Assembly (NCBI RefSeq): GCF_900115565.1
Contig: NZ_FOWW01000002.1
Coordinates: forward strand, 607,160-671,159
Direction: 5' to 3'
Source: Amycolatopsis arida
GTDB lineage: Bacteria > Actinomycetota > Actinomycetes > Mycobacteriales > Pseudonocardiaceae
DNA: 64,000 nucleotides
The notes under the pieces were generated by a model. It had not been told where the DNA came from. It saw only the letters and a list, made by a program, of their open reading frames with translations, and did not search any database. The stretch's first letter is position 1. Every line of letters starts with the position of its first letter. Shown here piece by piece: positions 43,002-51,627 of this stretch. A program made the position numbers and the translations under genes.

Positions 43002-44609
43002 TCAGCTCGCTTCGTACACCAGCTCGCCACCGACCACGGTGCCCAGCACACGCACGGTGTCCAGGTTCGCCTCGTCGGTCGGGTCCGCGGACAGGATCGC
43101 GAGGTCGGCGAGCATGCCGGGGGCCAGCGTGCCGAGGTCGCGCTCGCGAAACGCCGCGTACGCCGACCCCTCGGTGTACGCGCGCAGCGCCTCGGCGGGG
43201 GTGAGCCGCTCGGCCGCGCCCAGCGGATGCCCCTCGGCGGTGCGCCGGCGCACCATGTCGGCGATGCCGAGCAGCGGTGCCCCGTTCACCACCGGCCGGT
43301 CGGAGCTGCCCGGCAGCACGCACCCCGCGTCGAGGAAGCTGCGCAGCCGGTAGCACCAGTCCTCGCGTTCCGGGCCGAGCGCGGCCCGCATGCCGTCGCC
43401 GATCTCGTTGACGAACCGGCCCTGCGGCACCGGGACCAGCCCCAGCTCGGCGACCCGGCGCAGCTCGCCGGGTGGCAGCACCCCGCAGTGCTCGATCCGG
43501 TGCCGGTGGTCGGCGCGTGGGCGCTCGGCCAGCGCCGCGGCGTAGGCGTCCAGCACGCACGAGATCGCCCGGTCACCGATGGCGTGCGTGGCGACCTGCC
43601 AGCCGGCGGCGTGCGCCCGACGGATCGTCTCGGCCAGCTCGTCCTCGGGCACCTGGAAGTAGCCCCGGTTGCCGGGATCGCCGGCGAAGTCGTCGTGCAT
43701 GGCGGCGGTCCGGCCGATGAGCGAGCCGTCGGCGAAGATCTTCACCGCGCCGAGCCGCAGCCAGTCGTCGCCGAAGCCGGTGCGCAGCCCGAGGTCCAGT
43801 GAGTAGGCGACGTCGTCGGAGTCGGCGTGCTCGACCTCGTGCAGCACGCTCGCCGCGACCATGAGCGTGCCGCGCACCCGCAGCACGCCCGCGTCCCGTG
43901 CCCGCTGATAGGCCGCCACCTCGCACGGCGTCTCGCCGACCAGCCCGCCGCCGACCCCGGCCTCCTGCACGCTGGTGATGCCCTCGGTGAGGTAGTGCGC
44001 GCTCGCCCGGTCGATCGCCCTGACCACGGTGTCGATCGGCGTCGGGTAGATCAGCGGGCGGAGCAGCAGCTGGGCCTGCTCGCGCAGGAGCCCGGTGGGT
44101 GAGCCGTGCTCGTCGCGCACGACGTCGCCGCCCACCGGCACGGTCGCCAGGTCGAGCTGGTCGAGCACCGCGGAGTTGACCACGGACATGTGCCCGGAGG
44201 TGTGCTTGAGCCGGACGGGGTGACCGGGCGCGGCGCGGTCGAGGCCGTGCCGGGTGGGGTGCCCGCCGGCCAGCTTGTTCTGGTCGTACCCGCTGCCGAC
44301 GATCCAGGTGCCCGGCGGCTGGGTCGCGGCCCGCCGGGCGACGGCGTCGTAGACCTCCTCCACGCTGGCGCAGTGCGCGGCGTCCAGCGGCAGCTCGTCC
44401 AGGGCCATGCCGAACCAGGCCATGTGGTTGTGCGCGTCGTGGAAGCCGGGCACCACGGTCGCGCCGCCGAGGTCGACCCGGCGCCGCGCGGTCAGCGCGA
44501 CCGCGTCCGCGCCGAGCGCGACGATCCGGCCGTGCAGCACGGCCAGCGCGTCCTCCCGCCCACTCGGCGCCAGGACCTGCGCGTTCTCGAAGACGGCGTC
44601 CACCCGCAT
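43002..44609 (-). CDS. YtcJ-like amidohydrolase (metal-dependent)
   Basis: 535 residues from ATG 44609. The metal site begins with VVPGFHDAHNHMAWFG (HxH), and later ligands are in VKIFADGSLIGRTAAM, GWQVATHAIGDRAI, RHRIEHCGVLPP and VLPGSSDRPV. This is the large, mostly uncharacterised YtcJ group of the amidohydrolase superfamily; some members hydrolyse N-substituted formamides. It is divergent from the enoyl-CoA hydratase operon, and a palindrome in the 48 bp between them could control both directions. Confidence 0.9.
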   Translation of the reverse strand: MRVDAVFENAQVLAPSGREDALAVLHGRIVALGADAVALTARRRVDLGGATVVPGFHDAHNHMAWFGMALDELPLDAAHCASVEEVYDAVARRAATQPPGTWIVGSGYDQNKLAGGHPTRHGLDRAAPGHPVRLKHTSGHMSVVNSAVLDQLDLATVPVGGDVVRDEHGSPTGLLREQAQLLLRPLIYPTPIDTVVRAIDRASAHYLTEGITSVQEAGVGGGLVGETPCEVAAYQRARDAGVLRVRGTLMVAASVLHEVEHADSDDVAYSLDLGLRTGFGDDWLRLGAVKIFADGSLIGRTAAMHDDFAGDPGNRGYFQVPEDELAETIRRAHAAGWQVATHAIGDRAISCVLDAYAAALAERPRADHRHRIEHCGVLPPGELRRVAELGLVPVPQGRFVNEIGDGMRAALGPEREDWCYRLRSFLDAGCVLPGSSDRPVVNGAPLLGIADMVRRRTAEGHPLGAAERLTPAEALRAYTEGSAYAAFRERDLGTLAPGMLADLAILSADPTDEANLDTVRVLGTVVGGELVYEAS

Positions 44610-44621
44610 GCCAGCAACCCT

Positions 44622-44639
44622 ATCGATCGATCGATCGAT
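44622..44639. promoter_or_regulatory. 18 bp palindromic operator (ATCG repeat)
   Basis: ATCGATCGATCGATCGAT is a perfect palindrome made of 4.5 ATCG units, centred between the divergent amidohydrolase and enoyl-CoA hydratase start codons. It overlaps where the -35 would sit for the TAGAGT element below, so a bound repressor would block transcription. The TetR at 46990, last gene of the operon, is the natural candidate. Confidence 0.55.
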
Positions 44640-44644
44640 TCGTC

Positions 44645-44650
44645 TAGAGT
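44645..44650 (+). promoter_or_regulatory. Likely -10 element of leaderless enoyl-CoA hydratase mRNA
   Basis: TAGAGT ends 7 nt before ATG 44658; no ribosome site is visible between them. Confidence 0.5.
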
Positions 44651-44657
44651 TGCCGGC

Positions 44658-45455
44658 ATGACCGAGGCAACCCCGCACAGCACCGGGCCCACCGGTTCCG
44701 GCACCGTCGAGCTGACCGCCGAGGGTGGGGTGGCCGTGCTCCGGCTGAACCGCCCCGACCGGCTCAACGCCGTCTCCCCCGCGCTGGTCGGCGACCTGCT
44801 GACGGCGCTGGACGCCGTGAGCTCCGACCCCGGCGTGCGCGCGGTCGTGCTCACCGGCAACGGGCGGGCGTTCTGCGCCGGGCACGACCTGAAGGAGCCG
44901 GCCGCCGGCGGCGACTCGCGGGCCCGGATCGAGCGGCTGCAGGAGGTGACCCGGCGGCTGCGTGGCTGCCCCGCGCCGGTGATCGCCGCGGTGCACGGCT
45001 ACGCCATCGGCGCGGGCGCGGAGTTCGCGCTGGGCTGCGACCTGGTGCTGGCCGCCGACGACGCGGTGTTCGCCTTCCCCGAGGTCGGGCTCGGGCTGAG
45101 CGTCACCGGCGCCGCGTCCCGGCTGCTCCCGCTGCTGGTCGGCCCGCTCAAGGCCAAGGAGCTGGTGCTGCTCGGCGAGCGGGTCGACGCGGCCACCGCG
45201 CTGCGCCTCGGCCTGGTCAACGACGTCGTCCCGGCCGGCGAGCTGACCGACCGGGCGCTCGACTGGGCGGGCCGGATCGCCGAGCGCCCCGCGGCCGCCG
45301 CCACGCTCGCCAAGCGCGCGCTGGACCACGGCATCGACGGCGCCCTGGACGCCGCGCTGGAGCTGGAGGTCAGCCACGCGCTGATCACCGAGCGCTCGGC
45401 GGAGGTGGCCCGCTCGACGGCCGAGTTCCGGGCCCGCTCGGAGGACGCGCGGTGA
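44658..45455 (+). CDS. Enoyl-CoA hydratase/isomerase family protein
   Basis: 265 residues. Crotonase oxyanion-hole motifs are GRAFCAGHDLKE and YAIGAGAEFALGCDLVLA, with the catalytic glutamate region FPEVGLGLSVTGAASRLLPLL. Ends with the usual helical trimerisation part. Converts enoyl-CoA thioesters, in beta-oxidation or degradation of a specific acid. First gene of a three-gene operon with the ligase (4 nt overlap) and TetR. Confidence 0.92.
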   Translation: MTEATPHSTGPTGSGTVELTAEGGVAVLRLNRPDRLNAVSPALVGDLLTALDAVSSDPGVRAVVLTGNGRAFCAGHDLKEPAAGGDSRARIERLQEVTRRLRGCPAPVIAAVHGYAIGAGAEFALGCDLVLAADDAVFAFPEVGLGLSVTGAASRLLPLLVGPLKAKELVLLGERVDAATALRLGLVNDVVPAGELTDRALDWAGRIAERPAAAATLAKRALDHGIDGALDAALELEVSHALITERSAEVARSTAEFRARSEDAR

Positions 45456-46999
45456 GCTCGGCGATACCCGACGACCTGGTGAGCTTGGTCCGGCGCGCGG
45501 CGCGGACCTGGCCGGACCGCACCGCCTGGGTGTTCGACGAGACCGGCACCCGGATCACCTTCGGCGAGATCGACGAGCGCAGCGACGCACTGGCCGGAGC
45601 GCTGGCCGGGATCGGCGTCGCCACCGGCGACCGGGTGGCGGTCATGCTGCGCAACGTCCCGGAGTTCCCGCTGATGTGGCTGGCGCTGGCCAAGCTCGGC
45701 GCGGTGCTGGTGCCGGTCAACGTGAGCTACCGGGAGCTGGACGGGCGGCACGTGCTGGCCCACTCCGGCACCCGGTTCGCCGTGACCACTCCGGAGTTCC
45801 GCGCGCTGCTGGAGCGGATCGCGCCGGAGACCGCCGTGGAGCGCGTGCTCGACGTCGCCGAGCTGCGCGGTGCCGGGCCGGTGCCCGGCCACGTCGCGGT
45901 GCCCGAGCGGCCGGTGAACATCCAGTACACCTCGGGCACCACCGGCGCGCCGAAGGGCTGCGTGCTGCCGCACCGCTACTGGACCACGCTGGCCCGCGGC
46001 CTTGCCACCGAGTTCCCCGCGGTGAACGACACCGACGTGCTGCTCACCGCGCAGCCCTTCCACTACATCGATCCACAGTGGAACGTCGCGCTGGGACTGG
46101 CCGCGGGCGCGACCCTGGTGGTGCTGGACCGGTTCCACCCCAGCACCTTCTGGGGCAAGGTGCGCGAGCACGGCGTCACCTGGTTCTACTGCCTCGGTCT
46201 GATGCCCACCCTGTTGCTGCGCACCCCCGAGTCGCCGGAGGACCGGGCGCACCGGGTGCGGGCGATCAGCGCGTCGGCCATCCCACGCGAGCTGCACGCC
46301 GAGCTGGAACGGCGCTGGGGGGTGCCCTGGTACGAGGCGTTCGGCATGACCGAGACCGGCGGCGACATCCGGATGTCCCCCGCCGACCACGACGAGACGG
46401 TCGGCACCGGCTGCCTCGGCCGGCCCGCGCCGCACCGGGAGGTGCTGATCGCCGACGGCGACGGCCGGCCCCTTCCCCGTGGCGAGACCGGGGAGCTGCT
46501 CCTGCGCGGCACCGGCCTGATGCACGGCTACCACGACGACCCGGCGGCGACCGAGCGGGCGTTCCGCGGCGGCTGGTTCCACACCGGCGACCTGGCCAGG
46601 ATGGACGAGCACGGCAGGGTGTTCTACGTGGGTCGGACGAAGGACATGATCCGGCGCAGCGGTGAGAACGTCTCGGCCGACGAGGTGGAGCGGGCCCTGC
46701 TGCTGCACCCCGGCGTGCGGTTGGCCGCCGTGCTCGGCGTGCCCGACGAGCTGCGCGGCGAGGAGGTCAAGGCCTATGTGGTGCTCGCGCCAGCGTACTC
46801 GGCGCAGCGGCTGCCGCCCACGGAGCTGGCCGACTTCTGCGCCACCAAGCTGGCCTACTTCAAGGTGCCGCGGTACTGGACCTACGTGGACTCCCTGCCA
46901 CTGACGCCGTCGGAGCGGGTGGCGAAGGGGGAGTTGCGCAAGGGAGTGACCGACCTCCGGGTGGGCGCCTACGACCGGGTGGAGGACACATGGCGGTGA
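45452..46999 (+). CDS. Acyl-CoA synthetase (AMP-dependent, crotonobetaine/carnitine ligase-like)
   Basis: 515 residues from GTG 45452. AMP-binding motifs: IQYTSGTTGAPKGCVLPHR, EAFGMTETGGDIRM, GWFHTGDLARMDEHGRVFYVGR and IRRSGENVSADEVE. The catalytic lysine near the C-terminus lies in LTPSERVAKGELRKG. Activates a carboxylic acid to its CoA thioester for the hydratase encoded upstream. The chain length is not readable; resemblance is to the CaiC-like group. Overlaps the TetR start by 10 nt. Confidence 0.93.
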   Translation: MSSAIPDDLVSLVRRAARTWPDRTAWVFDETGTRITFGEIDERSDALAGALAGIGVATGDRVAVMLRNVPEFPLMWLALAKLGAVLVPVNVSYRELDGRHVLAHSGTRFAVTTPEFRALLERIAPETAVERVLDVAELRGAGPVPGHVAVPERPVNIQYTSGTTGAPKGCVLPHRYWTTLARGLATEFPAVNDTDVLLTAQPFHYIDPQWNVALGLAAGATLVVLDRFHPSTFWGKVREHGVTWFYCLGLMPTLLLRTPESPEDRAHRVRAISASAIPRELHAELERRWGVPWYEAFGMTETGGDIRMSPADHDETVGTGCLGRPAPHREVLIADGDGRPLPRGETGELLLRGTGLMHGYHDDPAATERAFRGGWFHTGDLARMDEHGRVFYVGRTKDMIRRSGENVSADEVERALLLHPGVRLAAVLGVPDELRGEEVKAYVVLAPAYSAQRLPPTELADFCATKLAYFKVPRYWTYVDSLPLTPSERVAKGELRKGVTDLRVGAYDRVEDTWR

Positions 47000-47601
47000 A
47001 CACCGAGCCGACCAGCCGCGAACGCGTCCGCCGCGCGGCGCTGAAGCTGTTCGCCACCAAGGGTTTCCACGGCACCGGCATCCGCGACGTCGCGCAGGAG
47101 GCCCGGCTGTCCTCGGCGAGCCTGTACCACTACATGGGCACCAAGGAGGAACTGCTCGCCGGGCTGATGCGGGAGGCGCTGGAACGGTTGCTGGCCGCAG
47201 CGTCGGCGGCCGTCGCCGGGGTCGACGACCCGGTGGAGCGGCTGCGCCGGCTGGTCGCGCTGCACGTCACGACGCACGCCCGGCAGCCGGACGAGACCAG
47301 GGTGGTGGACAACGAGGTGCGCGCGCTGTCCCCGCGGACCCGGCGCGCGGTGGTCCGGCTGCGGGACGACTACGAGCGGTTGTGGGCGGAGGCCATCGAC
47401 GACGGGGTGCGCTCCGGGGCGTTCGCCACCGACCACCCCGCGGTGACCAGGCTGGCGCTGCTGGAGATGTGCAACGGAGTGGCCAGGTGGTACTCGCCGC
47501 GCGGGGCCGTCCCGCTCGATCGGCTCGCCGAGCACTACGCGGGGCTCGCGCTGCGTGCCCTCGGCCACACCGAGTCCCTCGCGCGGGCGGAAAGACCCTG
47601 A
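46990..47601 (+). CDS. TetR-family regulator of acyl-CoA operon
   Basis: 203 residues. HTH: VRRAALKLFATKGFHGTGIRDVAQEARLSSASLYHYMGTKEELLAGLM; C-terminal TetR_C domain with DETRVVDNEVRALSPRTRRAVV, as in KstR2/fatty acid-type regulators. Its start lies within the end of the ligase gene, so it is the last gene of the operon and probably represses it, releasing on binding the CoA product. Confidence 0.9.
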   Translation: MAVNTEPTSRERVRRAALKLFATKGFHGTGIRDVAQEARLSSASLYHYMGTKEELLAGLMREALERLLAAASAAVAGVDDPVERLRRLVALHVTTHARQPDETRVVDNEVRALSPRTRRAVVRLRDDYERLWAEAIDDGVRSGAFATDHPAVTRLALLEMCNGVARWYSPRGAVPLDRLAEHYAGLALRALGHTESLARAERP

Positions 47602-47662
47602 ACAGGCGATCGCCACGCCGGCAACGCTTGCCCCGACAGCGCCGCTGGGGGACGCTCGAAGG

Positions 47663-47998
47663 GTGACTGAGGAAACGATCCAACTGGAGCTCACGGAGTC
47701 CGGACTCGCACCCGGGCTCCCGGTACCGTCCAACCCTCGGGACCAGGTGCACGACGTGCCCTACCGGCCGGTCGAGTTCCGCGACGACGACCTGCCCGCG
47801 GCGCTGGAGCGCTGCGCCGCGTGGCTGCGGGAGGCACAGGCGTGGCTGGGCGAGCCGGTGGACGTGCTCGCCGTGCACCTCGACTACGACGACCGCGAGG
47901 GTTCGCCCTACTACGACCTGAAGCTGCTCTGCAACGAGGAGGACCTCGCGGGCGTCCCGATCGCCCTGCGGGCCCAGCGGGAACGCAACCGCGGCTGA
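47663..47998 (+). CDS. Conserved-looking small acidic protein, unknown function
   Basis: 111 residues from GTG 47663. No known family is recognised. The C-terminal part VDVLAVHLDYDDREGSPYYDLKLLCNEEDL looks well structured, with alternating strand and helix and many acidic residues, and no membrane segment. It follows the TetR gene by 61 bp and is followed by an intergenic hairpin. Confidence 0.7.
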   Translation: MTEETIQLELTESGLAPGLPVPSNPRDQVHDVPYRPVEFRDDDLPAALERCAAWLREAQAWLGEPVDVLAVHLDYDDREGSPYYDLKLLCNEEDLAGVPIALRAQRERNRG

Positions 47999-48016
47999 CC
48001 ACCCGCCGCACTCGAC

Positions 48017-48109
48017 GCCACCAAGGCCCCCGATGGGCCCGCTGCGCGACAACCGCGAGGCCCGCGCGGTAGGGGAGCGCTCAAACGCGACCAAGGGGGC
48101 CTTGGTGGC
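48017..48109. terminator. Long inverted repeat between converging genes
   Basis: GCCACCAAGGCCCCC (48017-48031) and GGGGGCCTTGGTGGC (48095-48109) are perfect 15 bp arms enclosing 63 nt with further GC-rich pairing. It lies between the converging small-protein gene (stop 47998) and acyl-CoA dehydrogenase (stop 48132) and probably acts as a terminator for both. Confidence 0.65.
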
Positions 48110-48131
48110 ATGTCCGTGCCGGAGGGGCCGC

Positions 48132-49301
48132 TCAGCCGAGTCCGCCGCCGACTTTGACGTGGCCCTTGAGCAGGTTGCGGGCGATCGTCCGGCGTTGGAT
48201 CTCGTCGGTGCCCTCGTAGATCCGCAGCAGCCGCAACTCGCGGTACCACCGCTCGATCGGCAGCTCCCGGGTGTAGCCCATGCCGCCGTGGATCTGCAGC
48301 ACCCTGTCGACGATCTCGTTGGCCTTCACCCCACCGTAGAGCTTCGCCACCGACTGCGCGTGCCGGGAGTCCATTCCGGAGTCCACCTGCCACGCGGCGT
48401 GCAGCACCAGCCAGCGCAGCGCCTCGATCTCCACACCGCAGTCGGCGATCATCCACTGGATGGCCTGCCGACTGGCGATGGGAGCGCCGAACGTCTCCCG
48501 GGTGTTGGCGTGCTCGATGGCCATGCCGAGCAGCCGCTCGCAGGCGCCGATCGCCCGCGCCGGCAGCAGGTAGCGACCGCGGCCGATCCACTGCATCGCC
48601 AGCGCGAAGCCCTGGCCGAGCTCGCCGAGGATCTGCCGCTCCGGCACCCGCACGTCCTCGAAGATCAGTGACGCGGGGCCCCACTCGCCCATCGTGTCGA
48701 TGTACTCCGAGCGCCAGCCCATGTCCCGGTCGACCAGGAAGCAGGTGACCCCGCCGTCGGCGCCCTTCTCCGGGTCGGTGATGGCGAACACCATGGCGAA
48801 GTCGGCCTCGTTGCCACCGGTGATGAACGTCTTCTCGCCGTTGATGACCCAGTCCGCGCCGTCCTTGCGCGCGGTGGTGCGGATGGCCTTGGCGTCCGAG
48901 CCGGCGCCGGGCTCGGTGATCGCGAAGCAGGACCGGCGCTCACCGGCGATGGTCGGCAGCAGGTAACGCTCCCGCTGCTCAGCGTTGGCGTGGAAGAGGA
49001 TGTTGTCGGCGGAGCCGCCGAACTGGAACGGCACGAAGGACCGGCCCAGCTCGACCTCCAGCAGCGCGGTCAGCACCGCGGACAGGCCCATCCCGCCGTA
49101 CTCCTCGGGGGTCTGCACGCCCCAGAAGCCGGACCGCTTGGCCTTGAGCTGCAGCTCGGTCAGCTCGTCGCGGGTCAGCCCCGGCCGCCCGGCGCGCTCC
49201 CTGCGCAGCACCTCCTGCTCGAGCGGCACCAGCTCGCGCTGGACGAACGTCCGCACCCAGTCGCGGACCTCGCGCTCCTCGACACTCAGGCTGAAATCCA
49301 T
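48132..49301 (-). CDS. Acyl-CoA dehydrogenase
   Basis: 389 residues from ATG 49301. Family motifs: CFAITEPGAGSDAKAIRTTA, INGEKTFITGGNEADFAMVF, FGAPIASRQAIQWMIADC and IHGGMGYTRELPIERWYRELRLLRIYEGTDEIQRRTIAR. The FAD enzyme makes the 2,3-double bond in acyl-CoA. The glutamate in the YEGTDEI segment is the usual catalytic base of the short/medium-chain group. A palindromic operator lies 42 nt upstream. Confidence 0.94.
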   Translation of the reverse strand: MDFSLSVEEREVRDWVRTFVQRELVPLEQEVLRRERAGRPGLTRDELTELQLKAKRSGFWGVQTPEEYGGMGLSAVLTALLEVELGRSFVPFQFGGSADNILFHANAEQRERYLLPTIAGERRSCFAITEPGAGSDAKAIRTTARKDGADWVINGEKTFITGGNEADFAMVFAITDPEKGADGGVTCFLVDRDMGWRSEYIDTMGEWGPASLIFEDVRVPERQILGELGQGFALAMQWIGRGRYLLPARAIGACERLLGMAIEHANTRETFGAPIASRQAIQWMIADCGVEIEALRWLVLHAAWQVDSGMDSRHAQSVAKLYGGVKANEIVDRVLQIHGGMGYTRELPIERWYRELRLLRIYEGTDEIQRRTIARNLLKGHVKVGGGLG

Positions 49302-49342
49302 CTGGCTCGGCTCCTCACGAACTGCCCCCCTGACGATTCCTA

Positions 49343-49362
49343 TACTAAGCGGTCGCTTAGTA
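49343..49362. promoter_or_regulatory. TetR-type operator palindrome
   Basis: TACTAAGCGGTCGCTTAGTA has perfect 9 bp arms around GT. It sits between the divergent acyl-CoA dehydrogenase (start 49301) and phosphopantetheinyl transferase (start 49423). The CTAAGCG half-site is of the kind bound by TetR regulators of fatty acid degradation; the regulator is not identified. Confidence 0.65.
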
Positions 49363-49422
49363 GGCACGGTAGCGGACGGCCGTGGTGGCGGCCCGCCCCG
49401 GGCTGCCCGTAGGTTCGACGCC

Positions 49423-50112
49423 GTGATCGAGTGCGCGGTCTGGTGGAGCACGCCACTGCCCAACGCCGAGGAGTTCCTGGCCCTGCTGACCGCCGAGGAG
49501 GTGGAGCGCCACCGCGGCTACCGGCAGGAGGCCGACCGGCGGCGCTTCCTGACCGGTCGGGTGCTGGCCAAGACGCTGGCCGGCGAGCGGCTGGGCCGGC
49601 CGCCCGCCGCGGTGGTGTTCGACGCCACCTGCGACGACTGTGGGAAGCCGCACGGCGTGCCCAGGGTGCCCGGCTCGTCGCTGCGGCTGTCGATCTCGCA
49701 CTCCGGCGAGCGGATCGGGGTGGCGCTCACCGAGGCCGCGCCGGTCGGGCTCGACGTCGAGACCGTGACCCGCGGCGCCGACGACTCGCTGATCGACTAC
49801 GCGCTGAACGACACCGAGCGCGGCGCGCTGCGGGCCCTTCCCGACGCGGACCGGACGGACGCCTTCTTCAGCTACTGGACGCGCAAGGAGGCGGTGATGA
49901 AGGCGACGGGGCGGGGGCTGCGGATCCCGCTGCGCAGCCTGACCCTGTCGGCGCCGGGGACGCCGGCGGCGCTGCTCGCGTCGACCGACGCCGCGCTCTC
50001 CCCCGCCACGACCCGGATGGCCGACCTCGAGCCCGGCGAGGGCTACCGCGCCGCGGTGGCCGTGCTGGGCGACGGCGAGCTGCGGGTCACCGAACGGTGG
50101 TGGCGCGGCTGA
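49423..50112 (+). CDS. Sfp-type 4'-phosphopantetheinyl transferase
   Basis: 229 residues from GTG 49423. P1 to P3 motifs are present: LRLSISHSGERIGVAL, VGLDVETV (Mg-binding Asp and Glu) and FFSYWTRKEAVMKATGRGL. Sfp-type enzymes attach the phosphopantetheine arm to carrier proteins of NRPS and PKS systems. TAGGTT 7 nt before the start suggests a leaderless mRNA. It could serve the biosynthetic genes at the left edge of the window, although it lies 48 kb away; a general role is as likely. Confidence 0.92.
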   Translation: MIECAVWWSTPLPNAEEFLALLTAEEVERHRGYRQEADRRRFLTGRVLAKTLAGERLGRPPAAVVFDATCDDCGKPHGVPRVPGSSLRLSISHSGERIGVALTEAAPVGLDVETVTRGADDSLIDYALNDTERGALRALPDADRTDAFFSYWTRKEAVMKATGRGLRIPLRSLTLSAPGTPAALLASTDAALSPATTRMADLEPGEGYRAAVAVLGDGELRVTERWWRG

Positions 50113-50203
50113 CCCTCCCGCCCGGCCACTGACGCGTGGTCGCGACGGCGAACTCGCCGTCAGCGAACGCGGGACTCACCGTCGGCGAACGTAGCTCTCG
50201 CGG

Positions 50204-51382
50204 TCAGAAGTCGAGGTCGAGGCCCATGGCGCGGAGCAGGGTCTGGAACTTGGCCGAGGTCTCGGCCAGTTCCGCGGCCGGCTCGGAGGCGGCGACGATG
50301 CCGCCGCCGGCGTACATCCGCAGCGAGTGGTCGGCGACCTCGGCGCAGCGGATGGCCACCGCCCACTCGCCGTCGCCGGCGGCGTCGACCCAGCCGACCG
50401 CGCCGGCGTAGTACCCGCGGTCGAACGGCTCCAGCCTCCTGGCCAGTCCGCGCGCGGTGTCGGTCGGCGTGCCGCAGATGGCCGGCGTCGGGTGCAGCTC
50501 GGCGGCCAGCCGCAGCGCGCTGATGTCCGGGTCGACGAGCTCACCGGCGATGGTGGTGCCCAGGTGCCACATCGTCGGGGTGGCGGCCAACGACGGGGTG
50601 TCCGGCGCGGTCAGCGAGCGGCACAGCGGGCGCAACGCCTCGAGCACGGCCTCGCGCAGGACGGCGTGCTCGGCGTGGTCCTTCTCCGAGGCGAGCAGCG
50701 CCTCGGCGTTGGCGGCGTCGGTGGCCGGGTCCGCCGAGCGGGGCGCCGAGCCGCCGTGCGGGTGCGCGAACACCCTGGTGCCGCGGCGGGAGATCAGCAG
50801 CTCCGGCGTCGCGCCGACGAGCACCCTGCCGGCGGGAAGGCCCGCCGCGTACGTGTAGCCCTCAGGGTTGTCCCGCACCAGGTTGCGCAGGACGGCCTCG
50901 GCGGGGACGGGATCGGCGAACTCGACGTCCAGCGCCCTGGCCAGCACCACCTTGCGCAGGTCGCGGTGGCGCAGCTCGGTGAGGGCGCGCGCGACGGCCT
51001 CCTCGTGCCGCGCGGGGTGCGGTACCGCCCGGACGCCGATGGGCACGCCGACCGTGCGCCGGGTGAGGGTGGCCGCGGCGGGGTGGGCGGGGCCGGCGAT
51101 CCGGACGTCCCGGGGCACCACGATCCGGGTGGGGCTGGTGCCGCTGGCGGTGGTGTCGAACGGCAGCACCCCGACGGCGAGCGGGGCGCCGAGGTCGGTG
51201 AGCTCAGCGGCGACGGTGTCGGCCAGCCGTGCCGGGTCGACGGCGGTGAGCACCTCCCGCCGGCCGATGCCGAGGATGGTGTGCTGCCTGGTGGCGAAGA
51301 AGAAGTCGCCGGCGACGTAGGAGTCGAGCAGCCGTTCCGGGGTGAGCGGGTGGGTGTCCCTGCGCTCGTGCGTCACCGTCAC
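50204..51382 (-). CDS. Isochorismate synthase (EntC/DhbC-like)
   Basis: 392 residues. The chorismate-binding domain shows LRKVVLARALDVEF, ELLISRRGTRVFAHPHGGSAPRS, LHPTPAICGTPTDTARGL and FDRGYYAGAVGWVDAAGDGEWAVAIR. The G-T-P after ICG and the AIR end are typical of isochorismate synthases making precursors of menaquinone, salicylate or catecholate siderophores. No EntB, EntA, MenD or salicylate genes are adjacent, so the pathway is open; convergent with the phosphopantetheinyl transferase. Confidence 0.92.
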   Translation of the reverse strand: MTVTHERRDTHPLTPERLLDSYVAGDFFFATRQHTILGIGRREVLTAVDPARLADTVAAELTDLGAPLAVGVLPFDTTASGTSPTRIVVPRDVRIAGPAHPAAATLTRRTVGVPIGVRAVPHPARHEEAVARALTELRHRDLRKVVLARALDVEFADPVPAEAVLRNLVRDNPEGYTYAAGLPAGRVLVGATPELLISRRGTRVFAHPHGGSAPRSADPATDAANAEALLASEKDHAEHAVLREAVLEALRPLCRSLTAPDTPSLAATPTMWHLGTTIAGELVDPDISALRLAAELHPTPAICGTPTDTARGLARRLEPFDRGYYAGAVGWVDAAGDGEWAVAIRCAEVADHSLRMYAGGGIVAASEPAAELAETSAKFQTLLRAMGLDLDF

Positions 51383-51558
51383 GGCACCTCAGCTCCTTCT
51401 CGCGGGTCGGGCGCCACCTCGTGGACGGCGCCGGCGCCGCGCTGCCGCGGTGGATGTCCCATGCGGCCGCGGCGCCACCCACTAGTGCAGCATGCCGCGG
51501 TGGGGAGCAGCAGCATCGCCGGCACGCATAGTGACGCGCCTCGCACCCGCGCGAGCTC

Positions 51559-51612
51559 GCCCGACCGGTCGGCCCGTGCGGGAAGCTTCCCGCACGGGCC
51601 GACCGGTCGGGC
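51559..51612. terminator. 54 bp perfect palindrome, terminator of mihF
   Basis: Reads GCCCGACCGGTCGGCCCGTG, centred on AAGCTT at 51583-51588, and complements itself completely with 27 bp arms and no separate loop. It lies 15 bp after the mIHF stop on the minus strand. Confidence 0.8.
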
Positions 51613-51627
51613 TGATGCCGGGACGAC

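Noticed and set aside
44999-46708. 569-codon minus-strand frame
   Set aside because: Antisense to the hydratase and ligase genes, which have full catalytic motifs.
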